Shown: positions 1-10,714 of the stretch, piece by piece | Numbering within the stretch: position 1 is the first letter of the stretch | How the letters are laid out: the number at the start of each line of letters is the position of its first letter | Assembly (NCBI GenBank): GCA_037951105.1 | Contig: JBAMJV010008427.1 | Span: 1-64,000 of the forward strand | DNA: 64,000 bases | Source: Echinarachnius parma | Lineage: Eukaryota; Echinodermata; Echinoidea; Clypeasteroida; Echinarachniidae | Direction: 5' to 3' | Notes under the pieces: model-generated | What the model was told of the DNA's origin: nothing | Databases searched by the model: none | What the model saw: only the letters and a program-made list of their open reading frames with translations | Made by a program: the position numbers and the translations under genes

Positions 1-74
1 CTATTGAATAATTATTTGAACAAACATTAAATGCACAAATTTGTACGAAAAAGGCTAAAAGTAATACCAATGAT

Positions 75-262
75 TTCTGTTAAATAGCTCCCTCTTGAGT
101 TGTAGCGACTCTTTGAATGATAAGGGGGTGTTTATTTAGTCGTTTGTAATTGTGTATACTTTTCGAGCATGGTGAAGTTATAAATATTTTCTTTGTACTC
201 TAAATGGTGCATGTTTTGGTTACTAAAGTTAAGTTTGACCATTGCGTACTATAATAATCCCC
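75..262 (+). repeat. Partial copy of TA-flanked MITE family 1
   Basis: This stretch matches the right half of the element at 62,612-63,171. Shared words in the same order include a run about small-segment 'gaatgataa', 'cttagtc/ttagtcg' and 'gagcatgg', then a 'gttataa' block and 'ttactaaa'. The terminal inverted repeat is not preserved, so this is a truncated relic. No reading frame of interest overlaps it. Confidence 0.55.
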
Positions 263-1060
263 TTTAATCCCTTGAAAATGTTTTAGACCGCGCGACAGAG
301 AAAAAAGCACTGCCAAAATAACCCGGCCTGATTAGGGTTACACTAAAGTGTCAAATTCATGTCACATTTTATCCCATACTGCCCACTAATTTGAAACTAC
401 AAATGAAAAGCCCCCTGTGACATTGTTGTTCAGTCATATATATTTCTGGTCGCGTTTCTCTATATGTTTGAATACAGTTTTTATTTGTAATACATGTACT
501 AAGGAAAACATATGAGAGATACAATTCCTATTCAGTCTTTTGTTACCGCATAACAAAACAGCAAAGTACAAGGAAAGGTAAATTGTCAAATAGATTTGTA
601 TGAATTTTACAAAGATGAGCACTATGCTTGTAACTGTTACTTCTCTGAACTAAACTTATCTTTGTTGATATAGTAGAACCTCCTTACAAGCTCCGTTTTC
701 AGGGGGTACCGGACACAGTGAGTTAATTTCCAGGTACCTGATCTTTTTATTATAATATTTGTAATCCCAGGCACAAGATATCTGATGTAAGGAATGCAAT
801 CCAATTGTGCCCTTGATGATCCTTTAAAATTTAGGTTTTGCTGTATTATGATGGTTTGCAAAATTTGTTGGGTTTGGGTGGCCCCTGTCACGCTAAATTC
901 GTACGCACTGCGAAATTCGTACCCAGTCGCAAATGCGCATGCGCACCTGTGGGAAAATTGGCTTGCAAAATTCGTACCCCGTGGCGTAAAATGTGCGTTC
1001 ACGCGATGTTTCTATTATGACGTCATGTTCCATGGGTAATGAATATTCACGATAACGTAT

Positions 1061-1149
1061 CTTTACAATGCTGAATATTCATGAATTGTGAAGTCACAAT
1101 GCCATATCGCAACGATATCGCCGTACTTTACAATGCTGAATATTCATGA
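1061..1149. repeat. 24-bp direct repeat pair
   Basis: A 24-bp sequence (ctttacaatgctgaatattc plus atga) occurs at 1,061-1,084 and again exactly at 1,126-1,149. Several shorter gaatattcatga-like words lie around it. The surrounding 890-1,150 segment is richer in CpG than its flanks and has repeated 'aaattcgtac' words at about 895-980. It is probably a degenerate element, not a gene. Confidence 0.6.
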
Positions 1150-1446
1150 GATTGTGACGTAACATGGACGACTATTAACACACAACTTATCTTGTTTTAT
1201 CTGAACATCTCAATTATCAGTGAGTAGCACTCAGTCGTACATTGCACCGACCGCAAAAAAAACCCACCCAAACAATCAAGACAAGAAGAATATTATTCCT
1301 TAGACAAGTTTGACAATGATGAAGTTGAAATATTAAATCGATTCAAATTAATCAGCAGAGGGGTGGTGAGAGGGGGAGTGGAGGAGGGATGAGGGGGTAT
1401 GGGAGCGGGGGAAAAGTGGAGTATAGACGGCATGGACGTCGATCAC

Positions 1447-1477
1447 GGGGGATGGGGGATGGGGGGATGGGGGGGGG
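1447..1477 (+). other. G-quadruplex-prone tract
   Basis: Four guanine runs of 5, 5, 6 and 9 are separated only by AT dinucleotides. This fits the G3+N1-7 quadruplex rule with very short loops, so a stable intramolecular quadruplex is expected on the plus strand. It sits inside a wider G-rich strand asymmetry from about 1,355 to 1,480. Confidence 0.75.
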
Positions 1478-1499
1478 ATGGATGACATATCCCCCTAAA

Positions 1500-1553
1500 A
1501 ACAAACACAACAACAAACAAACAAACAAAAACAAACAAACAAACAAACAACCA
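1500..1553 (+). repeat. CAAA/CAA microsatellite
   Basis: A run of aaac, aac and aaaac words. Together with the G-rich tract before it, it forms a sharp G-rich to A-rich composition step with no coding signal. Confidence 0.85.
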
Positions 1554-2096
1554 CAATTATTTCAAGATGGGGTGATGCTTGTATTTATATCCTCAAATAG
1601 TTGGGGTTCAAAAATATATAACATTAAAATAAAGGGGAGCATTGCCCCCTCTCATCATACTGTGAAAGTTGATATTATAGTCCTTCTTTTAACCGCATTT
1701 TGATAGGGACTAGACTAGTCCCCAAATCCCAAAATATTCCGAAGCTGCGGCCCTTGGAACCCCAGTCCGGCCATGTACTCCTTGAATAGTTTGACTTCTC
1801 TATATGCCCACTCGAATTTAGCTATATACTATATACTATACAATAGTTAATTGTATTTCCTATAGACAACATCTTTATTTTTGGATAGTACAATTCCCAA
1901 AGCTTCTGATTTTATTCAGGGTTCCATCAGGATGCTTGCAATCTATGTATCTATCAGGTTAAAGTTCACCTATACTTGGACATAGCCCCCCCCACCCTCC
2001 CCCCCCCCCTCATAACATGATGCTTGCAATGTATAATTAATAACCTTCCGATTTCTAAACAGCTAAATCCAAAAGCTTGTTGGGCCACCTGTATAT

Positions 2097-2118
2097 CTCC
2101 CCCCCCCCCCCCCCCCCA
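2097..2118. repeat. Poly(C) tract
   Basis: Nearly uninterrupted cytosine run. Similar runs occur at about 1,986-2,010, 2,460-2,475, 2,686-2,702 and 3,222-3,236. These are the first of more than twenty such tracts in the window. Confidence 0.9.
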
Positions 2119-2149
2119 CCCCGATGGCGAGAAGAAATCAACGCCTATG

Positions 2150-2430
2150 ATAGACGGGAATGTATAAGGGGAAGGGGAATATAGGTGAGGTCGGGGAATG
2201 AAGGATGAATGACTGTGATGAGGAGAGGCAAGCGACTTGGAGAAGGTGGGGTAACGATGGAAATGAGAAGAGGGATGTGAGGGGTAGGGCCAAGGGAAAT
2301 GATATGTAAGTGGGAGGAGGGAGACGGGGGGGGGGGGGGGGAAAGGGGGCAGAGAGGGAAGAGGAGGTATATACAGAAAGGAAATGGAGGGGAGGGAGAG
2401 GTATGGGACGATCTATGGAGAGGTATAGAG
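2150..2430 (+). repeat. Polypurine-rich tract with poly(G) core
   Basis: The plus strand is strongly biased to G and A over about 280 bp, built from words such as gaggagg, gggaag and gagaggg around a poly(G) run near 2,327-2,341. Such polypurine/polypyrimidine DNA can form triplex (H-DNA). Open frames here on either strand are compositional artefacts. Confidence 0.7.
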
Positions 2431-2529
2431 ACCAATTAATGTTTCATCGCGGAGGGGGTGCCCCCCCCCCCTCCCCCTGTAGCTTCACCCCTTATTACGT
2501 TATCCGTGTAATCCGGGTCTTTTAATTTG

Positions 2530-5040
2530 AGGTGTTGGTGGGATCGGGTGCTCAAATATCTGTTCTTTGGGGGCCAATAATATTAAGTTTGTGTTGCCAT
2601 TAAAGGGTGATTTTGTGTGTGCATTGTCAAAGGGTATTTAGTGTGCAGCATTTTTGTTAATTATTAATTTGCTTGTCAGATGACTCCCCCCCCCCCCCCC
2701 CCGCACACACATACACACAAATATAAATGAATACAAACACAAAATTATAAAGCGGTTCTTGTGCCAAATGACTCAACCATCACTATCATCATAATATAAT
2801 GCCATCCTCATCATCACAATCAAACATAACAATGATTAATCATTACCACTGTCATTCACCATATCATACTGCACATGTTTGTTATCCCCATTGTAAGGAA
2901 TTTCAGGTTTGTTATAATGTAATGATTAATATAGTTTACAGCATTCATCTCTGATTATTGTCCATTCTTCCATTCGCATATACAAATACATGACAAATGC
3001 GCACAGTACATATTAACATTATTTTAATTTGCATAACATTGACAGCCCTATTTAGACCTTTCAAACATACATGAATAGACCCAAGAAAATTATTCCCCTC
3101 ATTGTGGCATGGAGGGGGTGGGGGTGGGAGCACGTGCCTCCCAATATGAGTACAACAAAAATAAAGACAAACATGAGATAATCTTCTTCTTTTAAAAATA
3201 AATATATAGAATATATATGTGCCCCCCCCCCCCCCCAAACAAAAAAATAGTTGCCATGGATCCTCAATCTGTCTTACCACACTACGTCACTATCTTTACA
3301 TCTGTGTTGTTTTAAGTTGTACATAATAATTATATTGTGTATATCTTCAATGCAATTCAGATCTATACAAATGTTAGCACATATAATGTATTGAGGGTCA
3401 CATGTAAGACAGTTTGTCAATTAAGCACGGTGTAGGTATCCTAGAATAGTGATGGGAAGGAACATAATATAAACATGTAAACATGTAAGAAAAAATAATA
3501 ACTTCTAGATACAGTGCATATAAATATACTATTAACAAGAAACAAAACAATTTTTAAATTTAAACAAATATTATGAGACATCAAGAGCTAAAGTTTCATG
3601 GAAAGAGAAGATAGGTACATAAAATCTAAATATACTGTATATATTATGCAATACAAATGATGCAATTAAAGAAATACAGATGATGCAATTAAAGAAATTA
3701 AAGTTGTATTATCCCATCAAAGACGAGAGCTATTTTAAGGCGAAATTTATCATTATTTTCCTCCACATATTGGCAACTCCTAATTTTGTTTGACCTTGTA
3801 ATGACATAACATTAGGTGGACAATATTTAGTTATCACAATTTAAGACAAATATGAAGTGACTTTGCCGCAAAGTTGCCAATTTGAACGCCAAAATTTATT
3901 TTTAAATACCATAATAAGTTGCCAATTTAAAGATTTTCCTAAATTATAGCGATTTATGCAATAATAAAAATCATCAACAAATAACTAAAGCAGGTAGAGT
4001 AATAAAAGTGTCTCTAAAAAAGAGAAATGTATGCTCTTTCTCCTTGTATATTTCAAAAGACTTTTTATCTTCTTCCTGAAGTGTACAACTAGCAACCCAC
4101 AACTATGTGGGACACCATCCTTTGTGGGTTATTGGTAGTTTGGTACTGTCCACCTTTTGTAAGCCAAAAGGTTCAAAAGTTGCAAGATAATTGTTGTATA
4201 TGATTAAAATACCACTTAAGAGCTTTCTTTTAAATGCGTTTATGGTCTGAGAAAATACGGATAATACCTTTTCAATGAAATTATATTAAATCTTAAAGCT
4301 CATAAAAGCAAATGGTCACGTGACCTGCGTCAGTTTAATAAATCTAGCATTCACAGACTCCTGATTACATTTTGTGTTTGTACCTGATATTCACAGACCA
4401 ATTATTACGTTTTGGTTACTGGTATAATCAAAGTAATGAAGATTCTTATGTAAAAGATTGATTTCCCTTTTACATGGTAATAGGATAAGCAATACTTAAA
4501 ACTACACAAGCTATCACGAATTTGGGAACTTAGAGAAAAGTGTGACTATTAAGAAAACTGTAACAAACTAGAAATGTGTGAACAGAACATAGGGAGTAGT
4601 CCGCACTGACACTATCAGAGTGTGTTGCAAATCTTCAAAGAGCCATGTTTGTTTCTTACCTGATTCTGCTTTAACTGTCGTAAATTATTCCTTTAAATAT
4701 ATTATAGTCAATGAAAGCAACATTCTGCTTATAGTTTTCATTGACCTTTATATCAATGATTAAACATTATGGACATTTTGTGCAGAAGAAGGTCTAACTA
4801 AATGAGAATAATTTATGACTATTCAATTGTTCAACAAAAACCTGTAAACATATTTTCAAGGAATCATTAAAAGCATATACAAATTACTTATTGGAGATTA
4901 TGATTATTTTAAAATTCATTCTGATGAAGAACAATATTATTATAAACCAATAAATGTGCACCAGAAAAAATTATTTTCAATGTTTCAATTTACTGTTATA
5001 AATAAAGTAGTGTTTGTACTGATGTGATACAAACGAATTA
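2530..5040. other. AT-rich stretch without a recognisable gene
   Basis: I see low-complexity AT-rich DNA with a poly(C) run at 2,686-2,702 followed by a CA-rich stretch, another poly(C) run near 3,222, and a short inverted repeat (aacccaca/tgtgggtt) around 4,096-4,131. No open frame with coding character, RNA gene or complete transposon was recognised. A possible minus-strand donor (CAG|gtaagaaac) lies at about 4,651-4,663 but has no convincing exon behind it. Confidence 0.5.
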
Positions 5041-5239
5041 AGTCCAAACCTGTCTTTACAGTGGCCACCTGTCTATTCAAACCAAAAGTGATCCCCTGCA
5101 GAGAAAGATATTGCAATATAATATGTCTGTATAGAGAACACAGGCATGTCTACAGTGTCCCTTTTCAAAAATCCTGCAAACATGGGAGATGTGTCCTCCA
5201 CATCAGCTCAAGAAGAAGACTTGTTTGAAAGGGTAACAT

Positions 5240-5380
5240 TTAAAAGTCGACTTGGATGAAACCCTTTCCCAAGTTATTGTGGAAGTTCAAGCGTTTGAAT
5301 TTCATCGTAATGTCATTGTGCGGATCCTCTTTTTTGCTGTCCATGCAGTCTGTTCTTCTGGATGCTTGTAGAACTTGGAT
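5240..5380 (-). CDS. Candidate terminal exon, minus strand (unidentified)
   Basis: On the minus strand a pyrimidine-rich stretch ending in CAG (acceptor at 5,381-5,383) is followed by 46 open codons and a TAA stop at 5,240-5,242. The frame begins IQVLQASRRTDCMDS, has a charged middle (KKEDPHND) and ends near KGFIQVDF. Codon use is unremarkable. I do not recognise the family. A second exon-like block lies upstream at 7,082-7,183, but its only open frame would join this exon in a different phase, reading 22 codons to a TGA. A diverged copy of the exon start occurs at the right edge of the window (to 63,984) with a 1-nt indel that breaks this frame. The block may therefore be untranslated or pseudogenic. 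Exon status is moderately supported and coding status weakly. Confidence 0.3.
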   Translation of the reverse strand: MQVLQASRRTDCMDSKKEDPHNDITMKFKRLNFHNNLGKGFIQVDF

Positions 5381-5569
5381 CTGTTAAATGAAGAAAAATA
5401 TCATAAACCAAAAAATCAAGTATTATTTAAATGTGTTTGGAATGCTTTATAATTGTAATACAGCGGCTTCCTCAAATATCGCTTCATGAAATGTGCAAAA
5501 CATAACATCAGTATCCAATAAAACAAATATACAAACAAAAAGTTCTCTGTAGTATGTGAGTAAAGCCCT

Positions 5570-6170
5570 AAAGAGATAGTTGAGTTCTGGTAAAGAGAGT
5601 ACAGTTTTGGTCAAAGTGAATTTTAGTAACCCAAACCTGCACCATTACATTACAAACTGATAGTTATAACTCCACCATGCTCCAAAGGAATACAAAATTA
5701 GTAATGACTAAGTAAAACGCCTGTTATCATTCAAAACGAGCCGTTAAAACTCAAGAGGGCGCTCTCTAAACACTCATCAGTTTTAACCATTTTTCAAATA
5801 TTGTGCATGTGATGTTTTGTTGAAATAGTGATTAGATAGAGAGATAATCAACAACTATATACAAACCTCTTTTGTACATTTTTTAAAAGAGGAAGCATTA
5901 ACAACAACAAAATAAACGGCTGGTTCAAAATGACCGATTAAGTGTGGGACCCATCGATATATCGATGGTGGGACCCCACAAGTATTACAAATGGTACATG
6001 GTATAATGTTTATGGATATTTCCTGCCATTTCTGAACCGATTTTGATAAAATAAAGTTTATTCTGCCATTAAAATGGTATGCTATTTCGAATTTGAATCT
6101 CAGTTTTTCATTATCTCACACAAAATTGTTTTGTGTAGCGCCCTCTATACCAAAACTCAACTATCCCTTT
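5570..6170 (-). mobile_element. TA-flanked MITE, family 1
   Basis: About 600 bp bounded by inverted termini: AAGAGATAGTTGAGTTCTGG on the left and the complement of AAGGGATAGTTGAGTTTTGG on the right, with TA at both outer edges. Interior words match the element at 62,612-63,171 in reverse orientation, and fragments at 75-262 and 58,043-58,440. No transposase is visible, so it is non-autonomous. The TA target suggests Tc1/mariner-type mobilisation (inference). Confidence 0.75.
5951..5968. repeat. Perfect 18-bp palindrome
   Basis: CCATCGATATATCGATGG is its own reverse complement and is flanked on both sides by GTGGGACC-type words. The corresponding position in the sister element near 62,800 lacks it, so it arose after the copies separated. 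Confidence 0.8.
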
Positions 6171-6171
6171 A

Positions 6172-6547
6172 AAGGGACTTAGTAACATTGTCCAAATTCT
6201 CAAAATAAAATTTTTATTCTAGCGGTTCCCTCATACCTTGTTTTATTCGTATTAACAATAGAATCATGGGACAAGTTTCGGTTTTTCAAATTTCCCTTTC
6301 GTTAAAAAGATATACATACGATCAAAGTATTCAGATAAGAAAAACTCCGGGCGAGTTTTTCTTCTGTGTACAAAGTGAGTGCAGTGAGAATATCACTTTG
6401 CATTTTCGCTCATTACTTGGCCATGCAATGTCCATTTGACTAGAAATGTTCACACAATACCCTGTGGACATATGAGATAACAATAATATACATTGCATCA
6501 ACCATTCATCACTTTTTGCACATGTCAACAAAGTTACTAGATCCCTT
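6172..6547. mobile_element. TA-flanked MITE, family 2
   Basis: A 376-bp element with termini AAGGGACTTAGTAAC and, as reverse complement, AAGGGATCTAGTAAC. It is flanked by TA at 6,170-6,171 and 6,548-6,549. The left TA is also the right TA of the preceding family 1 element, so the two are back to back. No coding sequence. Confidence 0.7.
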
Positions 6548-7081
6548 TAAGTTCAAATTAGATTAAACATCACATTTCTACACCAAAGGCACAAAGCATT
6601 TTAAAAATGATGAGGAATAAGTGGTAAATTGTACAAAATATGTGTCATTCTTCTAGAACTCCTTCTTCCATGTAGTATACCACAATCAACTAGCTGAGTA
6701 TTCTGTCACTTTAATGTGGTTGTGATATGCAGGATGTGGTAGGTATAATTAACAGGATTTAACACTCCACCCTTTTCGAGACTAGATTCTTTTCCATGGA
6801 TGAGATATGACTGTACAGGACCCCAATTTATCATCCTAACTGAGGGACGGATTGTTTTCCATACACATCCCTTACAAACTAAGAAATCACAAGGTAGGCC
6901 AATAACACACCAATACCACACAATGAGTTAGCTTGAAATTATTGCGTGATAAAAGATGCCTTGTCCCACGCATCTAAGTCAGACACACTCCCAACTGAGC
7001 TAACCCACCTTCATATTATTTGTAATAAAAAGGACACAAATATTTAAAGAAAAATTGTATAATAAAAACCAATAAATTTAC

Positions 7082-7183
7082 CTGTCAAGCATAATGAACA
7101 CATATCATGTATACATTGCTGATGTGTAAGAATAGAGAGAGGCGACGCAGCATGTATCCACAGGCAGCTCAAAAATGAAGTAT
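7082..7183 (-). other. Candidate internal exon, minus strand
   Basis: On the minus strand, ctgtccttttcag (acceptor) precedes 102 nt that end in GACAG followed by gtaaat (donor). Only one of the three frames is open throughout. The frame starting TAC (YFIFELPVDTCC...) reads well for 25 codons and then meets TGA. It may be a coding exon, a UTR exon or a chance arrangement. It lies 1.7 kb upstream of the 5,240-5,380 block on the same strand. Confidence 0.28.
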
Positions 7184-7469
7184 CTGAAAAGGACAGTAAT
7201 TGAGATACATTATATTATAAGTAAATCTATAGACAAACATCAATCCCTTTTTATCATTGTACAGAGTTAATTATTTATATACCATCGCATAGTAAAAACT
7301 GAATTAAACAGATAGATCTACAGCAAATACATTTGCAACTAATAATAGAAGATAATATACTTTAATTTTTATAACAGATCATTCACTTAATTTGAATCCC
7401 ACTACCATTATGTAAAAAACAAATTTGTGCGATTAGTTTAACTTCAAACATGTACATGTATCTCATCCA

Positions 7470-7965
7470 GTGGCGGGGGTTATTTTGTAAAAAATTCCAA
7501 GCCGAGACCAAGTACCTTTACAATTTTCGAGACCAAGACCAAGTACCTTCAAAGTTAAAAAACCCTCTCCGTGGGGGGGGGGGGGGGGGGATGTCCGTAA
7601 TTTTGTTTCGAAGCCGAGACCAAGTACTTTCAAAATTGTCCAGGCCGAAACCAAGTACGTAGTACCCTTATAGTTGAAAACCCCTCTCAGTGGGGTGGGG
7701 GAGGGGGGGGGGGGGGGGGGTGTCCGTGAATTTTGTTCTCAGTCAAGACCAAGTACTTTTTCGGCTTAGCCGAGACCGGGTTTTAGTCAGTCGAGACGTC
7801 ACCAGGTTTTAGTCGGTCGAGACCAGATTTAGCCAGACCGTTTAAAATTAGTCTCGAGACCGACTAAAATTTGAAAGGGTGGGGGTTCAACCCCCCAAGA
7901 CAGCATTTTTTTGGTCAAGGGGGGGGGGGGGGGTGTTTGAACCCCCCCCCCCCCCCCCTGGGTAC
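7470..7965. mobile_element. G-rich element with CAGTGGCG end
   Basis: It starts CAGTGGCGGGGG and ends in ...CTGGGTACGCCTATG, whose complement is CATAGGCGTACCCAG. Inside are three or more imperfect copies of a gccgagaccaagtac word, three poly(G) runs (near 7,567, 7,700 and 7,918) and one poly(C) run (7,938-7,954). CAGTGGCG-type ends are typical of hAT superfamily elements, but no 8-bp target duplication is evident, so the assignment is tentative. Confidence 0.4.
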
Positions 7966-8179
7966 GCCTATGAACTCATCTAACACAACCTTCTCTGGAC
8001 TTTGCACATGCAGCATATTTATCACCCTTCAATATTAGTTGTATAAACTATACTAGTCTTAGACTTTAGTCTCTAGACCAGGTCCAGTCCCAAATTTGAT
8101 ATGACCTGGCTACATACATTTCTATAAAGATTGTTTAATTATCATTAGTACTATTATTATTATAAGTATTACTATAATT

Positions 8180-8291
8180 AGGTGGGCTGTACATCATACA
8201 GACCACCTCATAATTTCGTTAGAATTGCCTTTATTATTATTAGGTGGGCTGTACATCATACAGACCACCTCATAATTTCGTTAGAATTGCC

Positions 8292-8295
<4 letters not shown>
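8180..8295 (+). repeat. 54-bp hairpin module x2 (unit 1)
   Basis: Modules at 8,180-8,233 and 8,242-8,295 are separated by TTATTATT. Each begins AGGTGGGCTG, has a 9-nt loop and then CAGACCACCT, a 10-bp imperfect stem with one mismatch, and ends near tagaattgccttta. The first ten bases are the exact reverse complement of CAGCCCACCT next to the 3' hairpin of every unit. Confidence 0.85.
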
Positions 8296-8325
<30 letters not shown>

Positions 8326-8467
8326 CTTTATTTTTCTTATTTCCAATCACTTTTTTGTTACCAAGATAACTTGAAAATGGCTCAATCAAGTGCCTTGAAA
8401 TTTGGCACACATATATATAGGCATATGGACAAAGCAAAATAAGGTTTTGAACCCTGACCTTGACTGA

Positions 8468-8475
8468 TGACGTCA
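8468..8475. promoter_or_regulatory. CRE octamer (first of two per unit)
   Basis: The palindrome TGACGTCA is the full CREB/ATF consensus. It recurs here and at 9,113-9,120 in unit 1, and at both equivalent places in the other units, so the array holds about 40 perfect sites. Binding in vivo cannot be judged from sequence. Confidence 0.5.
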
Positions 8476-8604
8476 TCTAGGCGCCATTTTGTAAAATTTT
8501 CTGAATATCTTCTCATGATCATATCTTCATAACGAAAAGTTGTTTCTCATTCATATTTATCATGATCAAGGTCAATATCCGTCCGGTCAATTTCAGGTCA
8601 AAAA

Positions 8605-8644
8605 ACGCGCGCGCATGCGTACGTGCGCGCGTCAGCGCGCGCGC
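8605..8644. other. Alternating purine-pyrimidine (Z-DNA-prone) tract
   Basis: About 40 bp of almost pure CG, CA and TG dinucleotides in the first unit, with a second tract at 8,722-8,758. Both recur in every unit, in an otherwise AT-rich background. This pattern favours left-handed Z-DNA under negative supercoiling. Confidence 0.65.
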
Positions 8645-9486
8645 AAAATTTTAAAATGTTCAAAATCGTCGCAAATTCATTTTGGATACGTTTTGGGCCA
8701 TTTTAAGCATTTTATGAAAAAACGCGCACACGCGCATGCGCGCGCGTTTTCGCGCGTACTGGCATTTTGCAACATAGAATCGCCGAATTTTCTCTGTTAT
8801 CATATTTAGCCCATCTTTCCAAGCATTTTGATACCTTGTTCACCTTTTTCTGACTAGTAAAAACGCAATGAGCTTCCGTTCAAGAAACATGTCCGTGCGC
8901 GCGAGCTCTTGTAATACATAGCATATATGGGCAAAAACATGCCTATACAAAATTCATTGTAACTCTTCAGAATGGATGGGAACTCCCAAGTTTTTTTTCA
9001 TATTTGGATAGATTATGAGTCGGAGATATGATTTCATGTCTCATTTGATCCTCAATTAACTCATGGCGTCATCATAACGGCCTTCCAACTCAAAATTTCA
9101 ATTAGCATATTATGACGTCAGCATATTTTTGGAAAATTGATTGTATCTCTGTAAATGTTGATCGATTTTCTTCCAAATTTTGATATGTTCTAGCTCAGAC
9201 AATTTTCTACAAATGTAATAATTACGATTTTTCATTTTGACAAAGGCATCATGGCGTTTTTTTGCGATTTAAGGAGGCATGTCATTTTTTAACATTTTGC
9301 GTGTATTCTCTATGGGACATGACTTTTTTTCAAAACTGGATTCTACATTCCCGTCTTTCGCAACCAATATCTTCTTCGTTTTAGCTTCGTTTACGCTGAA
9401 CTTCGAGTATGTTGTAGCTGAGACAATAAGCTATCTCAAATGAGCCCTTGATTATGTCTTTAATTTTAGTTCGACCAGCCCACCTA

Positions 9487-9517
9487 TACTTGTTCTAAAC
9501 AAGTATTACAATTCTAG
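9487..9517 (+). repeat. Helitron-like 3' terminus (first of 20)
   Basis: An 8-bp perfect stem TACTTGTT/AACAAGTA with a 3-nt loop occupies 9,487-9,505. Twelve nucleotides follow, ending in CTAG (9,514-9,517), and then T. Canonical Helitrons end CTRR with a short hairpin about 10-12 nt upstream and insert before T. The same block closes all 20 units, with only a loop change in unit 16. Confidence 0.7.
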
Positions 9518-10714
9518 TTATTCTTTATTTTTCTTATTTCCAATCACTTTTTTGTTACCAAGATAACTTGAAAATGGCTCAATCAAGTGCCTTGAAATTT
9601 GGCACACATATATATAGGCATATGGACAAAGCAAAATAAGGTTTTGAACCCTGACCTTGACTGATGACGTCATCTAGGCGCCATTTTGTAAAATTTTCTG
9701 AATATCTTCTCATGATCATATCTTCATAACGAAAAGTTGTTTCTCATTCATATTTATCATGATCAAGGTCAATATCCGTCCGGTCAATTTCAGGTCAAAA
9801 AACGCGCGCGCATGCGTACGTGCGCGCGTCAGCGCGCGCGCAAAATTTTAAAATGTTCAAAATCGTCGCAAATTCATTTTGGATACGTTTTAGGCCATTT
9901 TAAGCATTTTACGAAAAAACGCGCACACGCGCATGCGCGCGCGTTTTCGCGCGTACTGGCATTTTGCAACATAGAATCGCCGAATTTTCTCTGTTATCAT
10001 ATTTAGCCCATCTTTCCAAGCATTTTGATACCTTGTTCACCTTTTTCTGACTAGTAAAAACGCAATGAGCTTCCGTTCAAGAAACATGTCCGTGCGCGCG
10101 AGCTCTTGTAATACATAGCATATATGGGCAAAAACATGCCTATACAAAATTCATTGTAACTCTTCAGAATGGATGGGAACTCCCAAGTTTTTTTTTCATA
10201 TTTGGATAGATTATGAGTCGGAGATATGATTTCATGTCTCATTTGATCCTCAATTAACTCATGGCGTCATCATAACGGCCTTCCAACTCAAAATTTCAAT
10301 TAGCATATTATGACGTCAGCATATTTTTGGAAAATTGATTGTATCTCTGTAAATGTTGATCGATTTTCTTCCAAATGTTGATATGTTCTAGCTCAGACAA
10401 TTTTCTACAAATGTAATGACCACGATTTTTCATTTTGACAAAGGCATCATGGCGTATTTTTGCGATTTAAGGAGGCATGTCATTTTTTAACATTTTGCGT
10501 GTATTCTCTATGGGACATGACTTTTTTTCAAAACTGGATTCTACATTCCCGTCTTTCGCGACCAATATCTTTTCGTTTTAGCTTCGTTTACGCTGAACTT
10601 CGAGTATGTTGTAGCTGAGACAATAAGCTATCTCAAATGAGCCCTTGATTATGTCTTTAATTTTAGTTCGACCAGCCCACCTATACTTGTTCTAAACAAG
10701 TATTACAATTCTAG
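9518..10714 (+). repeat. Array unit 2
   Basis: 1,197 bp, no module, type A centre. It has lost three bases in the block 'aatatcttcttcg' (reads aatatcttttcg). Confidence 0.85.

Larger units (their letters stand above)
8180..9517 (+). repeat. Array unit 1
   Basis: 1,338 bp with two left-end modules and a long TTA run. Type A centre (acggccttcc). It has gttaccaag near its start, like units 2 and 4, whereas units 5-20 read gttagcaag or a one-base variant. It alone reads gttttgggcc where others read gttttaggcc, consistent with an edge unit escaping homogenisation. Confidence 0.85.

Noticed and set aside
8540-8809. An 89-residue frame repeated in 17 of 20 array units, apparently a tandem gene family
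   Set aside because: It opens at TTG, not ATG. Three units carry stops (units 6, 13, 14). Its composition follows the CG/CA tracts. The conservation is explained by conservation of the whole 1.2-kb unit including clearly non-coding parts.
10051-10242. Minus-strand frames of about 60 residues in several units (also at 18,571, 25,873 and 28,598)
   Set aside because: They vary in length and start between units, overlap the other-strand features, and show no domain. They are chance frames carried along by duplication.
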